Shown one piece after another: positions 33,438 through 36,579 of a stretch of 36,579 nt of DNA. Position 1 is the first letter of the stretch. Each line of letters starts with the position of its first letter. The stretch is from Succinatimonas sp. UBA7265 (GTDB lineage Bacteria; Pseudomonadota; Gammaproteobacteria; Enterobacterales; Succinivibrionaceae), in NCBI GenBank assembly GCA_002473165.1, contig DKSD01000021.1, positions 1 to 36,579 of the forward strand, written 5' to 3'. The translations under genes and the position numbers were made by a program. The notes under the pieces were generated by a model that made no database searches, was not told where the DNA came from, and was given only the letters and a program-made list of their open reading frames with translations.

Positions 33438-34278
33438 ACATATTGCCCGGGTACACGTATTTAAGGCGGCGCCTGGCGATGTCACACAGCGAGAGCACCG
33501 TTTCAGGCGGCGTCGGGGGCAGATCGGCGCATTTGTAGCGCGGGAAGAAGCGGGAGAGGTGCAGCGGGATCTCAGGGGAGAGCGCTTCCAAAAACGCGCA
33601 CTCCGCGTCCATTTCCTCAGCTGAGTCGTTTTTGCCCGGGATCACCAGCGTCGTCACCTCAAGGTGGATCTTTCCCGCCATTAGCTCCAGACTGCGTTTC
33701 ACGCTTTTAAGCGAGCCGCCGAGCCATTTGTAAAAGCCCTCGCTGAAGCCTTTTAGATCGACGTTGGCCGCATCGATCAAGGGCAGCAGTTCCAAAAGCG
33801 GCCGCTCCTCGATAAAGCCGTTGGTCACCAGCACCGTCGCCAGCCCGCGCTCTTTGGCAAGCGCGGCGCAGTCGCGCACGTACTCGTAATGCGGGGCGAG
33901 CATCTCGTTGTAGGTAAAGGCCACTCCGAGGTTGCCGCGGGGATCGCTCTCTTTGAGCTTTAAGGCCAGCGCCACAAGATCCTCAGGCAGGAGCGTTTCA
34001 TCCCGCGGATCCGGGGCGCGCATGGAGATCCCGCTGTTCTGGCAGAACGGGCAGCGCAGGTTGCAGCCACAGGAGCCTAAAGACAGGATCCAGGATCCGG
34101 GGTGAAAGCGCCGCAGCGGTTTTTTCTCTATGGGATCGAGCGCGAGCGCGGAGATTTGGGCGTAGGCAAGATCAATTACCTTGCCCTCGCGGCAGATCCG
34201 GGCGCGGCACACGCCGCAGCGCCCCTCGGCGAGGCGGCAGCGGTGCGGGCAGAGCAGGCATTGCGCCTTCTGCGCCAT
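33436..34278 (-). CDS. amrS: AmmeMemoRadiSam system radical SAM enzyme
   Basis: 280 residues; ATG 34278 shares its A with the stop of the upstream gene (TGATG). The radical SAM cluster CNLRCPFC has Cys72, Cys76 and Cys79. An N-terminal Cys-rich segment (Cys7, 10, 14, 21, 24) may bind a metal. VAFTYNEML and VTNGFIEERPL are typical of this PflA-related group. It uses SAM and a [4Fe-4S] cluster to start a radical reaction whose substrate is unknown. Always found with Memo and AMMECR1 proteins, as here. Confidence 0.88.
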   Translation of the reverse strand: MAQKAQCLLCPHRCRLAEGRCGVCRARICREGKVIDLAYAQISALALDPIEKKPLRRFHPGSWILSLGSCGCNLRCPFCQNSGISMRAPDPRDETLLPEDLVALALKLKESDPRGNLGVAFTYNEMLAPHYEYVRDCAALAKERGLATVLVTNGFIEERPLLELLPLIDAANVDLKGFSEGFYKWLGGSLKSVKRSLELMAGKIHLEVTTLVIPGKNDSAEEMDAECAFLEALSPEIPLHLSRFFPRYKCADLPPTPPETVLSLCDIARRRLKYVYPGNM

Positions 34279-35696
34279 CAAAAGTGCCTCACCACGGTAA
34301 AGCGCTCAAGCGCGCAGCCTTCCTCGTCAGGCTCGAGCCCGGCCTTGCGCTTTGCGATCTCAAGCTGCTGCCTGACGCTGTCGACGCCGTCGAGATCGGG
34401 CAGCAGCAGCCCGCGCCTTGAGCCTTTGGTGACGATCACGCCGTAGATCTTCGGATCGAGCCGGGATTCAGACTCAATCTTTTCAGGATCGGAGAGCACG
34501 TCGACGCTGTACTCAAGATAGGGCAGCTCCGCGGCGCTGACAGCGTCAAAGCGCGGATCGGAGGTGCAGGCGCTCACGGCGTTGTGGATGATCTCAAGCC
34601 CGAGGTTGCCCTGCACGGGCAAAATGGTGCCGATGCAGCCGCGCAGCCTGCCGAACTTGTGCAGCGTCACAAAACAGCCGGCGCGCTTTTGCAAAAGCTC
34701 AGGCGGGATCCTGCCCTCTAACTCGCGTTCGGCCTGATCCCAGGCCGCATCGCCCTTTAAGCCTTTGCAGGTGTAATCGACTGTCGCCTTGGCAAGCTTT
34801 ACCAAAGGATCCATGGCCTGCTCCTTTTTTTGAGCCTGCGCCTGCTGTATCTTGCAATAGGCTTTGCCAAAGGCGCGGGAAGGATCCTCGCCTGCAACCG
34901 CAAACGAGGCTACGGCATAGCCCACGCCAAAGGGGCCTTCGTAGGAGCGCAGCTGCGGTTTTACGGCAAGGGAGTCCAGAGCGCCTGCCATCACGGCAAA
35001 GGGCAGGTAGCCGCAGTTCATGCTCTTTTCAACGAGCTCCTCATCCATGGTGAGCAGCTTTAAGAAATCCCCGCTTTTGAAGATCCCGCAGATCTGCGCG
35101 TCAAAAACCGGGCCTTCTTTGACAAAGCCGTAGGGTCCTTCAGCTTTCAGGCCGTGGGAGAGATCGCCTGAGGCGATGAACAGCAGCCGCTTGTCCTGGG
35201 CTTCCGCAACCTTGGCGATCGCCTGCCCGGCGCGGTAGTGATCGAGCGGGCTGTAGCCGGAGATCCCCATGCGCACGACTTTGATGTCAGGCAGGAATTC
35301 CTGCAAAAAGCGCAGCGGGATCATGGTGCCGTGATCGAGCGGATCGCTAAGCCCGATGAAATTCCCTGTGCCGCCTGAGATCTCAGAGCGCTTGAACGCC
35401 TCGCCGAGGGCTTCGACAAACTCCTCGTCATAGTCGCATTCGATCTGAAGTTCCGAGGCGCGGAACGCGCCGAAATCGCCACGGCCGAAATGCCACTGCG
35501 AGATCAGGAAGTAATCCTGGTAGCAGTGCGCGTGAGGGGAGACGATGAAGGCAACGTCAGGCCTGAGCGCCGCGGCTTCCTTCATCACGGCGCGATAGGC
35601 TTCAATCGTCTTTGAGATGGCCTTTTCATCGCCGTGTCCGACCTCAGGCATGATCAGCGGCGGATGCGGCACCGCAACAGCTCCAATAACCGGCAT
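34278..35696 (-). CDS. Memo-like (class III dioxygenase fold) and AMMECR1 fusion protein
   Basis: 472 residues. Residues 1 to about 275 form a class III extradiol dioxygenase/Memo-like domain: GAVAVPHPPLIMPEVG, FIVSPHAHCYQDYF, PLDHGTMIPLRFL and FIASGDLSHG supply the His and Asp residues of the fold. After a Gln- and Ala-rich linker (about 276-293) an AMMECR1 domain runs to the end: GCFVTLHKFGRLRGCIGTI and ISACTSDPRF-like (VSACTSDPRFDAV). In many species these are two genes (AmrB, AmrA). A strong site AAGGAGG precedes the ATG. It is coupled to the radical SAM gene by TGATG. The system's biochemical role is still unclear. Confidence 0.88.
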   Translation of the reverse strand: MPVIGAVAVPHPPLIMPEVGHGDEKAISKTIEAYRAVMKEAAALRPDVAFIVSPHAHCYQDYFLISQWHFGRGDFGAFRASELQIECDYDEEFVEALGEAFKRSEISGGTGNFIGLSDPLDHGTMIPLRFLQEFLPDIKVVRMGISGYSPLDHYRAGQAIAKVAEAQDKRLLFIASGDLSHGLKAEGPYGFVKEGPVFDAQICGIFKSGDFLKLLTMDEELVEKSMNCGYLPFAVMAGALDSLAVKPQLRSYEGPFGVGYAVASFAVAGEDPSRAFGKAYCKIQQAQAQKKEQAMDPLVKLAKATVDYTCKGLKGDAAWDQAERELEGRIPPELLQKRAGCFVTLHKFGRLRGCIGTILPVQGNLGLEIIHNAVSACTSDPRFDAVSAAELPYLEYSVDVLSDPEKIESESRLDPKIYGVIVTKGSRRGLLLPDLDGVDSVRQQLEIAKRKAGLEPDEEGCALERFTVVRHF

Positions 35697-35714
35697 GATC
35701 CCTCCTTAAAACAA

Positions 35715-35762
35715 TCCCGCGAAAACGCGGGACCAGGTTGCAGGCCGCAGGATGCGGCCTTT
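35715..35762 (-). terminator. tandem hairpins between the EAL gene and the Memo-AMMECR1 gene
   Basis: CCCGCG-AAAA-CGCGGG (35716-35731) and AGGCCGCA-GGA-TGCGGCCT (35742-35760) form two hairpins. On the minus strand the second one read is followed by ATTGTTTT. They probably end the EAL transcript, or act as a leader structure for the next gene, whose ribosome binding site begins a few bases later. Confidence 0.5.
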
Positions 35763-35822
35763 AAAGGCAGTGTAGCAGAACTCTTGGAGCGCACAAGCCG
35801 GATCCGGCGGCGGCGAAAATAT

Positions 35823-36579
35823 TTACTGCCGCTGCCAGATCTCCTGGAACTCAGGCAGCGGTACGGGCTTTGAGTAATAGTAGCCCTGGAAAGATGTCAC
35901 CTGATCGGCCTGCAGCAGCTCTTTCATGCGGCGGTTTTCTATGCCCTCTATGCACACGTCCGTCCCGAAGACCGAGGCCAGATCGGTGATGCAGTGCACG
36001 GCGGCCATGTCTTTTTTGTCATCGACCACGTTGCGCACGGTGTCGCGGTCGATCTTGATGGTGTCAAAGGGCAGGGCTTTTAAGATATTGAGCGAGGAGA
36101 AGCCGGTGCCGAAGTCATCCAGGGCAAAACGCACGCCCAGGGTCTTTAACTGCACCATGATCGACTTTAACAGCGAGAGATCCAAAAGCCGGCAGCGCTC
36201 CGTGACCTCGATGCAGAGGTTCTGCGGCGGGAAGCCGGTCTCTTTTAGGATCTCATGCAGCGACGAGACGAAATCGCCGGCGAGGAACTGCGCGTAGGAG
36301 GCGTTGACGTTGATGACAAAATCCGGGCACACCTTCACGATCGGCAGCACGTCCGTGAGCGCTTTTTTAAAGATCCAGCGGCCCAGTTCCGGAAAGATGC
36401 TGTCTTCCTCGAGCACCGGGATGAACTCCACCGGCGGCACGAGGCCGAACTCGGCGCTGCCCCAGCGGATCAGCGCCTCGGCTCCTGAGATCTTTTCCGT
36501 GCGGGCGCTGACCACCGGCTGGTAGTAGAGCATAAAGCCTTTGCAGTGATCGGCGACATGCACAGGATCATAAAAACTA
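35823..36579 (-). CDS. EAL-domain cyclic-di-GMP phosphodiesterase, C-terminal part (runs off edge)
   Basis: The frame is open to the right edge, so the N-terminus, perhaps a GGDEF or sensor domain, is missing. Visible are FMLYYQPVVSARTEKISGAEALIRW (the EAL motif as EAL), NVNAS, CIEVTER, FALDDFGTGFSS, DTIKIDRDTV, CIEGIEN and FQGYYYSKP. All catalytic and metal-binding residues of active EAL enzymes are present (E, N, E, DD, K, E, Q), so it should hydrolyse c-di-GMP. It is followed by two hairpins. Confidence 0.88.
   Translation of the reverse strand, partial: SFYDPVHVADHCKGFMLYYQPVVSARTEKISGAEALIRWGSAEFGLVPPVEFIPVLEEDSIFPELGRWIFKKALTDVLPIVKVCPDFVINVNASYAQFLAGDFVSSLHEILKETGFPPQNLCIEVTERCRLLDLSLLKSIMVQLKTLGVRFALDDFGTGFSSLNILKALPFDTIKIDRDTVRNVVDDKKDMAAVHCITDLASVFGTDVCIEGIENRRMKELLQADQVTSFQGYYYSKPVPLPEFQEIWQRQ

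Overview
The window looks like a chromosomal segment of a gut-type anaerobic gammaproteobacterium, possibly a Succinivibrionaceae member. That guess rests on gene content: AmtB with a PII protein, a DctPQM TRAP transporter, a ChvE-type sugar ABC system, an AmmeMemoRadiSam locus and several AAA-ATPase/PD-(D/E)XK proteins of the kind common in gut anaerobes. No rRNA, tRNA or CRISPR array was seen, so the placement is inference. GATC is strikingly frequent by eye.

Left part (1-6121) is accessory DNA. It holds two tiny membrane-protein genes at the edge, a 5'-truncated coding remnant, and three unrelated-clade ATPase-nuclease genes. Each ATPase gene has its own palindromic DNA nearby: four palindromes at 22-23 bp steps before the first, an inverted pair before the second, and a 33-bp palindrome before the third. 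The third gene is cut in frame by a TGA that is directly followed by ATG.

Region 6272-13975 is a carbohydrate or sugar-acid catabolic locus. A Gfo/Idh/MocA dehydrogenase and an IolI-like isomerase (+) converge on a minus-strand operon of class I aldolase, DctP, DctQ, DctM and an IolC-like kinase. A divergent DeoR-type regulator flanks it, with four TTTGCCAAA-like boxes between. It resembles part of inositol degradation but lacks IolB, IolD and IolE here, and its binding protein has the Arg typical of carboxylate-binding TRAP receptors.

Region 13976-16695 holds an IS630 transposase remnant and a two-gene unit: a protein that looks like a catalytically dead HsdM domain fused to a one-TRD HsdS domain, plus a 120-residue acidic protein of unknown function.

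Region 16696-26192 is a pentose-type operon: chvE, mmsA, mmsB, a xylulokinase fused to a DUF4867-like domain, a FucI/AraA-fold isomerase, a terminator, then a LacI-family regulator. A hairpin terminator after the binding-protein gene probably lowers expression of the membrane components; the TRAP operon uses the same device.

The rest (26223-36579) contains an orphan DpnA-like adenine methyltransferase, a MATE exporter, amtB-glnK, a second LacI regulator, a small metallophosphoesterase, an orphan second ChvE-like binding protein, a Memo-AMMECR1 fusion with its radical SAM partner, and an EAL-domain protein that runs off the right edge.
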